Part shown: piece by piece, positions 41,684 to 50,997 of the stretch
How the letters are laid out: each line of letters opens with the position of its first letter
Position numbering within the stretch: the stretch's first letter is position 1
DNA from: Halomonas chromatireducens
GTDB lineage: Bacteria; Pseudomonadota; Gammaproteobacteria; Pseudomonadales; Halomonadaceae
Length of the DNA stretch: 64,000 nt
Assembly: GCF_001545155.1 (NCBI RefSeq)
Contig: NZ_CP014226.1
Coordinates: 2,834,387 to 2,898,386 of the forward strand
Reading direction: 5' to 3'
Program-made: the position numbers and the translations under genes
Notes under the pieces: generated by a model
Databases searched by the model: none
What the model saw: only the letters and a program-made list of their open reading frames with translations
What the model was told of the DNA's origin: nothing

Positions 41684-44143
41684 CTAATGTAATGTTCTGC
41701 CATCACCCGGCAATGTATCGATATGCAGGGGCGCCCAGTGGCGTGGCCGGGCACCGGGGAAGTCCAGGCTCGCCCAGGGTCCGGCCAGCGGAGGCGCACC
41801 CGAAAGCCAGGCCACCAGCGCCTGGCGGAAGCCGGCCAGGAAGGCCTCACGCTCCGGGGTCTCGCCCATGAAGAAGGAGAAGCCCGCATAGAGGCCGTGA
41901 GCATAGGCTTCCCAACCGCTGTAGTGTCCGGCGGCCAGGGCATGGGCGCGATCCAGGATAACGCTGAAGGCGGCAGCATCCAGCCAACCCAATTGGCGTC
42001 CGGCAATGGCCAGATCCACCACCTGGGCCAGGTCCCAGGCGGTCATGTCCAGCTCGTTGCAGCCATCCTCATTGTCACGCACCCGCTGCAGTCGCAGCAG
42101 GTGGGTGCGATCCTCCTCACTGCAATCGCCGGATTCGAGCATGGCGATCTCTGACGCGAGCCGCTGCTCATTGAGGGTATAGGGCGCGTAGTTGATCTGG
42201 TACTCCTGCCGATCGCCCGCCTCGAGAAGGAAATCGAGAAACTCGGTCAGCTCCGACTCCCCATGCAGGCCGTAATGACCGTCGATCCATTCACGGATCG
42301 ACACGGCTTCCCGTGCGCTCTCCACATGAGGCTCACTCCAGGCGGCACTGTTGAGCGGACCGACCAGTGACATGGCGGTGAAGCGCGAAAGCGTTGGGCG
42401 AGGCCCCGGCTCCTGCCATTCGGAACTTTGCCAATCCAGCCAGTGAAAAGGGCTGCCGGGGTCGTCGAGGTGCCAACGGATCTCGGCCACCAATGGGGGG
42501 TGTTCGCCCTCGGGCAGCAGCGATTCCCAGTGCGCCCAGGCCTCGAGCAGGCGCCGAATATCCGGATAGAAGCGGCACAGGGTGCCACGCAACGCTTCGG
42601 CGAGTGCCTCCAGGGCGGCTGGTTGAAAGCTCTCGCTGTCCATGGCCATCTGCAGATAGAAGGCGTACTTCTCGGCCATATGAATGGTAGCCGCATGACG
42701 GCTGCCCTGGCGGAGACTCACCAGGGTCGCCAGGTCGGCGGCCTCGGGCCGGCCGAAAGGCGTCAAGGCCTGCGGCAAGGCATCGTGGGCCGCGTCGGCG
42801 GCCAGCTGGTTGAGGTGATGTGCCTGGGCGGGCAACCAATAGCGGGACAGGGCTTCCACCCCTTCGTCCGGGTGCAGCCCCAGCGTCTCGTCCAGGTAGC
42901 GCAGCGCATCGTTGCGCCGCTCGACCGTGACCGCCATGGGCGGCCCCTGTCGGGTTCCCAGCTCGGGCTCGCGCACAGAGGCCAGCGCCAGCACCCAGTG
43001 GCGCGGAGAACGACGCCAGGCGGTCATGGCATGGCGCGACGCCTCACGCACCTCCTCGTCCAGCAGCTCCTGCAGCGCCACGCGCCAGGGGCTCACCGGC
43101 GACTGGAGAAGCAGCTCCCAGTCGGCCCGCATGTCCATGAGCCGGTTTCGCCCCTCGAACAGGCTGCGGCCACGCTGATAGGCGCGTGCCACCGCCGACC
43201 AGTCGCTGTATCGGCGCTGGACCAGATCGGCGCCATGGGTGGCAAAATCCCGTGCTTCCGTCTCGTCGAGCCAGCCCACGCAGGCCCCGGCCCAGGCCAG
43301 GTCGACCAACCTCAGCCAGTCCCAGGCGGCCCACTCCAGTGGCTCGCCCTGCTCCACCAGCGTCAGCATGAGCTTGCCATAGCCACGCTCACTGGCGGCC
43401 AGCCCATCGAGCCAGCCCTGGCGTGCGGCAGCGTCCGAATCCAGCAGACGCGTGGCATCCAGATCCCAGCCCTGGCGATGCCCCTGCCCTGCCAGCCACA
43501 GCAGGCTCTGCAGCAGTTCCTCGCGACTTTCGAGCTGCCAATACTCCAGCAGCCACTCCTTCGCCTCGGGCCAGTCGGCCACACCCGCCGGGGCAGCCAG
43601 TACCGGGGCGAAGGCTGCCCGCAGACGCCATGCCCGCTCCTCCGGGGCCTCGGGCCACAGCATCAGGGTCTTGCTACGGCCCACCACCCATTCGGAGATA
43701 CGGTCCCAGGTGATGCCCTCGCCATCGTGTTCAAGAACCGCCAGGGCGTCACAGGCCTCCGCAAAGGTATCGTCACCACGCACCCAGCCCTCGGCTCGCT
43801 TGGCATGGCGCAACGCCTCGTGCCAGTCATCCAGGCTGGCGTACTGGCTAGTGATCTCGTCAGCAAGTCGCAGCGCCCAGTCGCGCACACGCGACTCGGG
43901 TAGCCAGCCGGCGGAGCCAGCCAGGGCGATGAGCTCGAGCGCGGCCAGCAGTCCTGCCGGATCGGGGCTATTGATACCGAATGCCTCGATCAGGCGCCAG
44001 CCGAGCTCGCCGCGCTCCGTGACACCCAACTCCCTCAGCCTCGAGGTCGCCACATCGGCCTCGACCTTGACGGGTTCGGGCTCGAAGGCCCAATCACACA
44101 GCACCAGCTGTTGGGCCCACCAGGCATAAAGGGGATCGACCAA
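41684..44143 (-). CDS. Large protein with three DUF1266-like repeats, function unknown
   Basis: The 819-residue product starts at TTG 44143 behind GAGGTG and is rich in Trp, Leu, Ala and Glu. Three segments share the DUF1266 pattern seen in E. coli YbeR/YbeU: a W-x-x-x-x-x-VxLA helix, GWL(D/P)E, then YS-W-x-A and an aromatic end. They lie at about 67-120 (ALELIALAGSAGWLPESRV), 271-331 (WLRLVDLAWAGACVGWLDE) and 701-761 (AQVVDLAIAGRQLGWLDAA). The region between repeats 2 and 3 is helical and unassigned. No signal peptide or membrane segment is evident. I do not know its function. Confidence 0.75.
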   Translation of the reverse strand: MVDPLYAWWAQQLVLCDWAFEPEPVKVEADVATSRLRELGVTERGELGWRLIEAFGINSPDPAGLLAALELIALAGSAGWLPESRVRDWALRLADEITSQYASLDDWHEALRHAKRAEGWVRGDDTFAEACDALAVLEHDGEGITWDRISEWVVGRSKTLMLWPEAPEERAWRLRAAFAPVLAAPAGVADWPEAKEWLLEYWQLESREELLQSLLWLAGQGHRQGWDLDATRLLDSDAAARQGWLDGLAASERGYGKLMLTLVEQGEPLEWAAWDWLRLVDLAWAGACVGWLDETEARDFATHGADLVQRRYSDWSAVARAYQRGRSLFEGRNRLMDMRADWELLLQSPVSPWRVALQELLDEEVREASRHAMTAWRRSPRHWVLALASVREPELGTRQGPPMAVTVERRNDALRYLDETLGLHPDEGVEALSRYWLPAQAHHLNQLAADAAHDALPQALTPFGRPEAADLATLVSLRQGSRHAATIHMAEKYAFYLQMAMDSESFQPAALEALAEALRGTLCRFYPDIRRLLEAWAHWESLLPEGEHPPLVAEIRWHLDDPGSPFHWLDWQSSEWQEPGPRPTLSRFTAMSLVGPLNSAAWSEPHVESAREAVSIREWIDGHYGLHGESELTEFLDFLLEAGDRQEYQINYAPYTLNEQRLASEIAMLESGDCSEEDRTHLLRLQRVRDNEDGCNELDMTAWDLAQVVDLAIAGRQLGWLDAAAFSVILDRAHALAAGHYSGWEAYAHGLYAGFSFFMGETPEREAFLAGFRQALVAWLSGAPPLAGPWASLDFPGARPRHWAPLHIDTLPGDGRTLH

Positions 44144-44260
44144 GGCTCACCTCGACGTTCAGCCGCGACGGAAAGGGCGCAGTCATGTCGCGCCAACAGG
44201 AAATCGGCGCCTAGTGTAGCGGAAAGTGCCGCTCGCGCCGATGACACGGAGCAGGAAAAA

Positions 44261-44283
44261 AAGCACGCCACAGTAGAGTGCTT
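44261..44283 (-). terminator. Minus-strand hairpin with T run between gabD and the DUF1266 gene
   Basis: The arms AAGCAC and GTGCTT pair around an 11-base loop, and on the minus strand they run into TTTTTCC. It would stop antisense transcription coming out of gabD before the DUF1266 gene. It lies upstream of, not after, a minus-strand gene, so its role is uncertain. Confidence 0.45.
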
Positions 44284-44351
44284 GGCGTAACGTTTTAAAT
44301 AATGCACACTCAGGCGACAAGATAATCAACACCACTCCCCCTGGAGCCCCC

Positions 44352-45797
44352 ATGCCACTCCCTGCAGATATGATCATCGACAAGGCCTACATCGCCGGAC
44401 AGTGGCGCGAAGGCCCTAATCGCTTTGCCGTCACCAACCCCGCAACCGGCGAGGTGCTTGCCGAGGTGGCGGATCTCGACGCGGACGCCGCCCGGGATGC
44501 CGTGGCAGCTGCCGATGCCGCCTGGCCCGCCTGGCGCAGGCAGACCGCCAAGCAGCGCGCGGCTCTCCTGCGGGCCTGGTTCGACGCCATCATGGCCAAC
44601 CAGGGGGCTCTTGCCCGGCTGATGACGCTGGAGCAGGGCAAGCCGCTGGCCGAATCCATGGGTGAGGTCGCCTACGGCGCCTCCTTCGTGGAGTTCTACG
44701 CAGAGGAAGCCAAGCGCATGGCCGGCGAGACACTGCCCAGCCACGGCACCGACAAGCGCATCCTGGTGTTTCGCGAGCCGATCGGTGTCGTGGCGGCGAT
44801 CACGCCGTGGAACTTCCCCCTGGCCATGATCACGCGCAAGTGTGCCCCGGCACTCGCCGCGGGCTGCCCGGTGGTGATCAAGCCCGCCGAGGCCACCCCG
44901 CTGACCGCCCTGGCCCTGGCGAAGCTGGCCGAGGACGTGGGCTTCCCCGCCGGTGTGCTCAACGTGGTCACGGCAAGTTCCCCCGCCGCGATCGGCGAGG
45001 TGCTCACCACCGATCCGCGGGTACGCAAGGTCTCCTTCACCGGTTCCACGCCGGTAGGCAAGCGCCTGCTGGCCCAGTGCGCCGGCACCGTCAAGAAGGC
45101 CTCCATGGAGCTGGGTGGCAACGCCCCCTTCATCGTCTTCGATGACGCCGACCTGGACGCCGCAGTGGAGGGCGCCATCGCCTCCAAGTACCGCAACTCG
45201 GGCCAGACCTGCGTCTGCACCAACCGGCTGCTGGTGCAGGATGGCGTCTATGACGCCTTCCTCGACAAGCTGGCTGCCAAGGTGGCACAGATGAAGGTGG
45301 GCAACGGCCTGGACGACGGCGTGGTGCAGGGACCGCTGATCAACCGGGCCGCGGTGGAGAAGGTCCAGGCACACATCGCCGATGCCCTGGAAAAGGGTGG
45401 CCGACTGGTCTGCGGCGGCAAGCCCCATGGCCTGGGCGGCACCTTCTTCGAGCCCACGGTGATCGCCGATGTCACCCCCCAGATGCGGGTCGCCACGGAG
45501 GAGACCTTTGGCCCCCTGGCGCCGGTCTTTCGCTTCGACAGCGATGAGGAGGCCATTGCCATGGCCAATGCCACCGAATTCGGTCTGGCGGCCTATTTCT
45601 ATGCCCGAGACTATCGGCGAATCTGGCATGTGATGGAGGGCCTGGAATATGGCATGGTGGCTATCAACGAAGGGATCCTCTCCACGGAGCTGGCTCCCTT
45701 CGGCGGCGTCAAGGAATCGGGGCTGGGCCGGGAAGGCTCTCACCACGGCCTGGATGAATTCACTGAACTAAAATACGTCTGTGTCGGCGGCCTTTGA
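44352..45797 (+). CDS. gabD: Succinate-semialdehyde dehydrogenase
   Basis: GabD oxidises succinate semialdehyde to succinate, the last step of GABA breakdown. The 481-residue product has the aldehyde dehydrogenase motifs VAAITPWNFPLAMI, FTGSTPVGK, MELGGNAPF (catalytic Glu253) and SGQTCVC (nucleophile Cys287). The second Cys after it is typical of redox-regulated GabD enzymes. A GGAG site precedes the ATG. gabT follows after 34 bp, so they form one operon. Confidence 0.95.
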   Translation: MPLPADMIIDKAYIAGQWREGPNRFAVTNPATGEVLAEVADLDADAARDAVAAADAAWPAWRRQTAKQRAALLRAWFDAIMANQGALARLMTLEQGKPLAESMGEVAYGASFVEFYAEEAKRMAGETLPSHGTDKRILVFREPIGVVAAITPWNFPLAMITRKCAPALAAGCPVVIKPAEATPLTALALAKLAEDVGFPAGVLNVVTASSPAAIGEVLTTDPRVRKVSFTGSTPVGKRLLAQCAGTVKKASMELGGNAPFIVFDDADLDAAVEGAIASKYRNSGQTCVCTNRLLVQDGVYDAFLDKLAAKVAQMKVGNGLDDGVVQGPLINRAAVEKVQAHIADALEKGGRLVCGGKPHGLGGTFFEPTVIADVTPQMRVATEETFGPLAPVFRFDSDEEAIAMANATEFGLAAYFYARDYRRIWHVMEGLEYGMVAINEGILSTELAPFGGVKESGLGREGSHHGLDEFTELKYVCVGGL

Positions 45798-45831
45798 TCG
45801 CCCGCAACGTCTTTCCAAGGAGACAGGTTTG

Positions 45832-47124
45832 ATGAATAACGCACAGCTCAACGAACTCAAGCAGCGCTATGTCGCCAATGGCGCCGCCAGCCCGGCGACC
45901 CAGTTCGCCGATCGCGCCGAGAATGCACTGATCTGGGATGCCGATGGCAATCGCATCATCGACTTCGCCGGCGGCATCGGCGTGCTCAATATCGGACATC
46001 GTCACCCCAAGGTAGTCGAGGCAGTGAAGGCGCAGCTCGACAAGGTCATGCATACCTGCCAGACGGTGATGCCCTATGAAGGCTACGTCAGGGTGGCCGA
46101 GAAGCTCAGCCAGGTGACCCCGGTGCGCGGCCACGCCAAGGTGATGCTGGCCAACTCCGGCGCCGAGGCACTGGAGAACGCCGTCAAGATCGCCCGGGCC
46201 GCCACCGGCAAGAACAACGTGATCTGCTTCGACGGCGGCTACCACGGCCGTACCTTCATGACCATGGCGATGAACGGCAAGGTCGCCCCCTACGCCACCG
46301 ACTTCGGGACCATGCCGGGCAACGTCTTCCGCGCCCCCTACCCGGTGCCCTATCACGGCGTCAGCGAGGACGAAGCGCTGCGCGGCCTGAAGATGGCACT
46401 GAAGACCGACGCCAATCCCAAGGACACCGCCGCCATCGTGCTGGAGCCGGTACTCGGCGAGGGCGGCTTCTATCCGGCACCGGCCAGCTTCCTCAAGGCG
46501 ATCCGCGAGATCTGCGACGAGCACGGCATGCTGATGATCGTCGACGAGGTCCAGAGCGGCTTCGGGCGCACCGGCAAGATGTTCGCCATCGAGCACAGCG
46601 GCGTCGAGCCGGACATCATCACCATGGCCAAGAGCATGGCCGACGGCATGCCGATCTCCGCCGTGGTGGGCACCGACAAGCACATGGACGCCTCCGGCCC
46701 CAACTCCCTGGGCGGCACCTATACCGGCAGCCCCACCGCCTGTGCCGCGGCACTGGCGGTGCTCGAGGGCTTCGAGAGTGAAGATATCCTGGGCAAGAGC
46801 CAGGCCTTGGGCGACAAGCTGGCCAAGCGCTTCGCCCAATGGCAGGAGGACTTCGACTGTGTCGACAACGGCCGCAACATGGGCGCCATGGCGGCACTCG
46901 ACCTGGTGTCCAACAAGGCGAACCACACCCCGGATGCCGACCTCGCCGGCGCGCTGTGCAAGAAGGCCCGCGAGAAGGGCCTGATCCTGCTCTCCTGCGG
47001 CCTGTACGGCAACACCATCCGCTTCCTGATGCCCGTCACCATCGAGGACGAGATCCTCGAGGAAGGCCTCGCCATCGTCGAGGAGTCGCTCAAGGAGCTG
47101 GTGGGCAGCAAGGCCACCGCCTGA
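45832..47124 (+). CDS. gabT: 4-aminobutyrate aminotransferase
   Basis: GabT moves the amino group of GABA to 2-oxoglutarate, giving succinate semialdehyde and glutamate. The 430-residue product has the PLP-fold class III motifs: LANSGAEALENAVKIARAA, DGGYHGRTFMTMAM, VDEVQSGFGRTGKMF (Asp238) and the PLP lysine in IITMAKSMADGMP (Lys267). The ATG at 45832 is chosen because AAGGAGA lies just before it; the frame extends upstream into gabD. A terminator follows. Confidence 0.95.
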   Translation: MNNAQLNELKQRYVANGAASPATQFADRAENALIWDADGNRIIDFAGGIGVLNIGHRHPKVVEAVKAQLDKVMHTCQTVMPYEGYVRVAEKLSQVTPVRGHAKVMLANSGAEALENAVKIARAATGKNNVICFDGGYHGRTFMTMAMNGKVAPYATDFGTMPGNVFRAPYPVPYHGVSEDEALRGLKMALKTDANPKDTAAIVLEPVLGEGGFYPAPASFLKAIREICDEHGMLMIVDEVQSGFGRTGKMFAIEHSGVEPDIITMAKSMADGMPISAVVGTDKHMDASGPNSLGGTYTGSPTACAAALAVLEGFESEDILGKSQALGDKLAKRFAQWQEDFDCVDNGRNMGAMAALDLVSNKANHTPDADLAGALCKKAREKGLILLSCGLYGNTIRFLMPVTIEDEILEEGLAIVEESLKELVGSKATA

Positions 47125-47144
47125 TCGACGACTGACCTCAAAAG

Positions 47145-47182
47145 AACGCCTCACCGCCCATGGCCGGTGAGGCGTTTTTTGC
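47145..47182 (+). terminator. Intrinsic terminator of gabDT
   Basis: A perfect 12-bp stem (47145-47156 with 47165-47176), an 8-base loop and a T run lie 20 bp after the gabT stop. The opposing katE ends 31 bp further on. Confidence 0.9.
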
Positions 47183-47213
47183 GTGCTCTATCTACTGTCT
47201 AGCTCAACTAGGC

Positions 47214-49364
47214 TCAGGCCGGCATATCATTTGCCTTGCCGTCGCGTGACCATACGCGGTGCTGTCCCAAGGCCTGGCTGAACGGGGTGAAGATATCGTC
47301 CACCGTGCCGCCCAGCACGATGCCCTCCTCCCCGGTGGGCACATTGGCGGCTGCCAACAGCTCTTGTCCCTCACCCACGGCGGCAATCACCTTCAGGTGC
47401 TTGTAGGCCTCCTGCACGTAGTAGCGGCCAAGCCCGGACTCGGACAGGGCTGTCGCGCTCTGGTCACCACCTGCCACGATCACTGCATCTACCGCCACCG
47501 ACGGCATGCCGTTGAGCATGGCGTCCGGCGTCACGGTCTGGCCATTGGCACCCTTGACCGGCGCCATGCTGGGCGCGACGACGAGGCCTTCGGCGCCCTC
47601 GGCCGACAGCTTCTGCTTGACCGCCTCGACCTGCTCGGCATCGACGCCATCCGCCACCAGGATGGCGACCTTGCGGTAGCGGATATTGCCCGGCAGGCGC
47701 GCCATCAGGCTCAGGGCAGGCGATTCGGCAAGCGAACTCTTGCCCAGTTGCTCGGCCGGGGCGGGCTTGCTGCTCGGGGTTTCGACGCCATGCATCTCGC
47801 CGACCCGACGCGCCAGTTCCAGATCGATATTGGGCAGGATCTCCTGGATCACCCGCTCGCGAAGCCAGGGCCGCTGCACCTTGGAAAGCTCGAAGGCGTA
47901 GGCGGCGATGATGTGCTCCTTCTCCACGTCGGTCTGGCTGTTCCAGAACAGCGTGGCCTGGGAGTAGTGGTCGCCGAAGGAGTCGCTGCGCGCACGGATC
48001 TTGTGGGCATCGATGCGCTCGTGATAGCTCTCGAAACCACCGTTCTCCGGCGCCGGCGGAGTCTCGCTTGGCCAGCCACCATCGATGGAGTTGGGCTCGT
48101 AGGAGGCCTGGCCCTTGTTGATGGTCTGACGATGCATCGAGTCACGCTGGTTGTTGTGAAACGGACAGACCGGCTGGTTGATGGGAATCTCGTGGAAGTT
48201 CGGTCCGCCGAGACGCAGCATCTGAGTATCGAGGTAGGAGAACAGCCGCCCCTGTAGCAGCGGGTCGTTGGAGAAATCGATGCCCGGTACCACATGGCCG
48301 GGATTGAAGGCCACCTGCTCGGTCTCGGCGAAGTAGTTGTCCGGGTTGCGATTCAGCACCATCTTGCCGATCAGGGTAACCGGCACCACCTCCTCCGGAA
48401 TGAGCTTGGTGGGGTCGAGGATATCGAAATCGAAGCTGTGCTCGTCCTCCTCTTCCACCACCTGGATACCCAGTTCAAACTCGATGAAATCGCCGTTCTC
48501 GATGTCCTCCCACATCATGCGGCGGTTGAAGTCGGGGTCGCGGCCCCACAGCTTCTGCGCCTCATCCCAGATCAATGAACAGGTACCGGCCAGCGGCTTC
48601 CAGTGGAACTTGACGAAGCGCGACGTGCCCTGCTTGTCGATCAGACGGAAGGTGTGAACCCCGAAGCCTTCCATGTTGCGGTAGTGCCGCGGGAAGCCCC
48701 GGTCAGACATGGTCCACAGCACCATATGGGTGGACTCCGGCATCAGCGAGACGAAGTCCCAGAAGGTGTCATGGGCCGACTGGCCCTGGGGAATCTCGTT
48801 GTGCGGCTCCGGTTTCACCGCATGCACGAAATCGGGAAACTTGATCGCATCCTGGATGAAGAAGACCGGCATATCGTTGCCGACCAGGTCCCAGACGCCT
48901 TCGTCGGTGTAGAACTTGGTGGCGAAGCCGCGCACGTCACGCACGGTGTCGTTGGAGCCGCGGGCACCCTGTACCGTCGAGAAGCGCACGAATACCGGTG
49001 TCTTCTTGCCGGGGTCCTGGAACAGCCCCGCCTTGGAGTACTGGGCGGCGTTGTCGTAGGGCTGGAAATAGCCGTGGGCCGCGGCACCCCGGGCATGGAC
49101 GATACGCTCGGGTATGCGCTCATTGTCGAAATGGTTGAGCTTCTCGCGGAAGGCAAAGTCTTCCATCAGCGTGGGGCCACGCTCGCCGGCCTTCAGCGAG
49201 TTGTGGTTGTCCGCAATCCGCGTGCCGTGATTGGTGCGCAGGTCATGCCCCGTGGCATCGCTGCGGTACTTTTCCAGGTTCTCCGACTTGCTCTGTTCGT
49301 CGGTCTTGAAGTCCGTATCGTTGGCTTCGCCACTATTGGGATTGGTGTGGGGATTTTTCGCCAT
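47214..49364 (-). CDS. katE: Catalase HPII, large-subunit type with C-terminal DJ-1-like domain
   Basis: This haem catalase destroys hydrogen peroxide. The 716-residue product shows the catalytic His in [14 protein letters not shown], the NADPH/haem-region [17 protein letters not shown], the haem-ligand motif RLFSYLDTQ, and a C-terminal GATase1/DJ-1-like domain ([17 protein letters not shown]) typical of HPII. The ATG at 49364 (MAKNPHT) is preceded by CAGGAGCGTGAC; the upstream in-frame extension is not coding. Stress-type genes (GlsB/YeaQ) lie next to it. Confidence 0.96.
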   Translation of the reverse strand: MAKNPHTNPNSGEANDTDFKTDEQSKSENLEKYRSDATGHDLRTNHGTRIADNHNSLKAGERGPTLMEDFAFREKLNHFDNERIPERIVHARGAAAHGYFQPYDNAAQYSKAGLFQDPGKKTPVFVRFSTVQGARGSNDTVRDVRGFATKFYTDEGVWDLVGNDMPVFFIQDAIKFPDFVHAVKPEPHNEIPQGQSAHDTFWDFVSLMPESTHMVLWTMSDRGFPRHYRNMEGFGVHTFRLIDKQGTSRFVKFHWKPLAGTCSLIWDEAQKLWGRDPDFNRRMMWEDIENGDFIEFELGIQVVEEEDEHSFDFDILDPTKLIPEEVVPVTLIGKMVLNRNPDNYFAETEQVAFNPGHVVPGIDFSNDPLLQGRLFSYLDTQMLRLGGPNFHEIPINQPVCPFHNNQRDSMHRQTINKGQASYEPNSIDGGWPSETPPAPENGGFESYHERIDAHKIRARSDSFGDHYSQATLFWNSQTDVEKEHIIAAYAFELSKVQRPWLRERVIQEILPNIDLELARRVGEMHGVETPSSKPAPAEQLGKSSLAESPALSLMARLPGNIRYRKVAILVADGVDAEQVEAVKQKLSAEGAEGLVVAPSMAPVKGANGQTVTPDAMLNGMPSVAVDAVIVAGGDQSATALSESGLGRYYVQEAYKHLKVIAAVGEGQELLAAANVPTGEEGIVLGGTVDDIFTPFSQALGQHRVWSRDGKANDMPA

Positions 49365-49666
49365 GTCACGCTCCTGTGGCAGTATCGTTCCATCGGTTTC
49401 TACCTGCTTCGATTGAAAGGTAGTCCGGCATCGACTCGCTGCCAATCAGCTCAGGTTATGCGTACAAAAGATAACGTTTATCGCGTTAAAGTCCGTCCGT
49501 CGATGGCCGCCACTCGATGAGGAAGCCTGGCGACAACCGCCCTTCCCATTCGGCTTTGGACAGGCCCAGCGGACGAGCCATGTCACGGTGGGTAATGTCA
49601 CGGCCAGACGCAATACGGCCCGGTAATTACCGGGCCGTATTGCTTCCAGTCAGGGCATTTACCGCG
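49365..49666. other. Gene-free region between GlsB gene and katE
   Basis: This 302-bp stretch includes the katE promoter region and the end of the GlsB unit. The only marked structure is a perfect 34-bp palindrome (separate entry). The repeated 9-mer ATGTCACGG occurs twice, 16 bp apart, near 49580-49605. I see no small gene. Confidence 0.4.
49610..49643. terminator. Perfect 34-bp palindrome, terminator-like
   Basis: The sequence reads identically on both strands, with arms rich in GC (GCAATACGGCCCGG) and an AATT centre. It lies 23 bp after the GlsB/YeaQ stop. It has no clear T tail on either strand (CGTCTGG on the minus strand, TTCC on the plus strand), so it may be a terminator, an RNA stabiliser or a protein-binding site. 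Confidence 0.55.
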
Positions 49667-49909
49667 CTACGCCTCCTTGACCTTCGAGATAATCCATAAC
49701 AGCACCACGGCACCCACGGTCGCAGTCACCAGCGAACCGATAAAACCCCCGGCCTGCAGTCCCAGCAAGCTGAACAGAAATCCCCCGATCACCGCACCCA
49801 CGATACCCACGCCGATATTGGCCAGAATACCGAAGCCACCGCCACGCATGATATTGCCGGCAATCCAGCCAGCGAGACCACCGATAATCAGCCAAGCGAT
49901 CAAACCCAT
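49667..49909 (-). CDS. GlsB/YeaQ/YmgE-family small stress membrane protein
   Basis: The 80-residue product is almost all membrane helix (MGLIAWLIIGGLAGWIAGNI, then VGIVGAVIGGFLFSLLGL and a third hydrophobic stretch), with the many small residues that define the transglycosylase-associated GlsB/YeaQ family. These inner-membrane proteins are often induced by stress, in line with the katE neighbour. AAGGAGAG precedes the ATG. Confidence 0.9.
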   Translation of the reverse strand: MGLIAWLIIGGLAGWIAGNIMRGGGFGILANIGVGIVGAVIGGFLFSLLGLQAGGFIGSLVTATVGAVVLLWIISKVKEA

Positions 49910-49993
49910 ATCGTCTCTCCTTCCTTGTTGTGATGCCCGAATGCTCGGATGTTCCCAATGGTGCCTCAGTACGAGGCCACGGGAAAGCGTCGC

Positions 49994-50548
49994 TCAGAAT
50001 GACGAGCCGGGCTCCATGAGAAAAGCCAGTTCCTCATCGGTCGACTCGCGACCCAGTATGGCATTGCGGTGGGGGTAGCGGCCGAAGCGCAGGAGAATAT
50101 CCCGGTGTCGCTGCTCGAAGCCCAGGTTATCCTCCAGACCCGGCTGATCGAACAGACGCAGGGCTTCGTCGTGAATCTTCAGCGACTCGCTGTGCATGTA
50201 GGGCATATAGAGAAAGGCGCGCTCGCTCATGTCGAGTTCCTGGTCCTGGCCCTGCGCCACTGCCTCCTGGGCCAACACCAACGCCATGGGGTCCTGTGTG
50301 AAGGACCCCGGCAGGCCACGGAAAAGGTTTCGGGAAAACTGGTCGAGCACAAGGATCTCGGCCAGACGCCCCGTGGCCGACCGGCGCCACTGCCAGAGCT
50401 CCCCTGCTGCGGCCGCCCGGTGCAAGCCGAAGAAGCGCTGGCCGATCTCTGTATCGAGTTCGATATCCTTGCGAAACCACTGTCCGGGGGACAGCTCATC
50501 AAACCAGTAGCCGACCACGTCGTCGGCACTCGGTAGCGTATCGCCCAT
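49994..50548 (-). CDS. DUF924-family protein
   Basis: The 184-residue product has the DUF924 pattern VVGYWFDELSPGQWFRKD, LAEILVLDQFSRNLFRG, ERAFLYMPYMHSESL and the GRYPHRNAILGRESTDEE end. The family is helical (TPR-like) and its biochemical role is unknown. Translation probably begins at ATG 50548 behind GAGG; the longer frame to 50590 is unlikely. It lies 84 bp upstream of the GlsB gene on the same strand. Confidence 0.85.
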   Translation of the reverse strand: MGDTLPSADDVVGYWFDELSPGQWFRKDIELDTEIGQRFFGLHRAAAAGELWQWRRSATGRLAEILVLDQFSRNLFRGLPGSFTQDPMALVLAQEAVAQGQDQELDMSERAFLYMPYMHSESLKIHDEALRLFDQPGLEDNLGFEQRHRDILLRFGRYPHRNAILGRESTDEELAFLMEPGSSF

Positions 50549-50678
50549 GTCACATCCTCGCTGTTCAGATAACGCGCACCCTGGCCGCATTCGGTTCGGT
50601 TATCGCAGCCTGATATGATGACAGTAGCACTCTGAGGGCGATCCCCCCAGTTAGCCGTCGTCAATTGCAGGAGCACGC

Positions 50679-50867
50679 ATGTCCCCCCAGGAACTGATCG
50701 AAATGTTCACCTTGGTCTTCAACCTGATCGGCCTGGCGATCTGCCTGGTCGGCCTGACCCTGGCCCAGCGCATGCGCCATCGCTGGCCGGGTTATTCACT
50801 GGCCGTCATCGGCTTTCTGGTTGCCGCCCTGCCGCTGTTCTACAAGATGCTGGCCACGGCCCCCTGA
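50679..50867 (+). CDS. Small two-helix membrane protein, function unknown
   Basis: The 62-residue product has two hydrophobic helices (FTLVFNLIGLAICLVGLTLA and YSLAVIGFLVAALPLFY) joined by a basic loop (QRMRHRWPG). GCAGGAG lies close before the ATG. It stands alone, divergent from the DUF924 gene and 130 bp before ycjX. I do not recognise a family, and it could be a non-coding frame, but its ribosome site and composition favour a real gene. Confidence 0.65.
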   Translation: MSPQELIEMFTLVFNLIGLAICLVGLTLAQRMRHRWPGYSLAVIGFLVAALPLFYKMLATAP

Positions 50868-50997
50868 TGCCGGGCATCCCGCAACCGCTTGTCTCAATAC
50901 TCGCCTGCACTCTCCTGCCGGGCCGGCAACGCCTTGCCAGACGTCGCCAACGCCCTCACATTAGCGGCTGAGCTTGCTGCGAAGGGAATCCTCACTG

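Noticed and set aside
44310..45746. 478-codon minus-strand frame over gabD
   Set aside because: Antisense to gabD, which has both catalytic residues in place. The hairpin at 44261 is not evidence for this frame.
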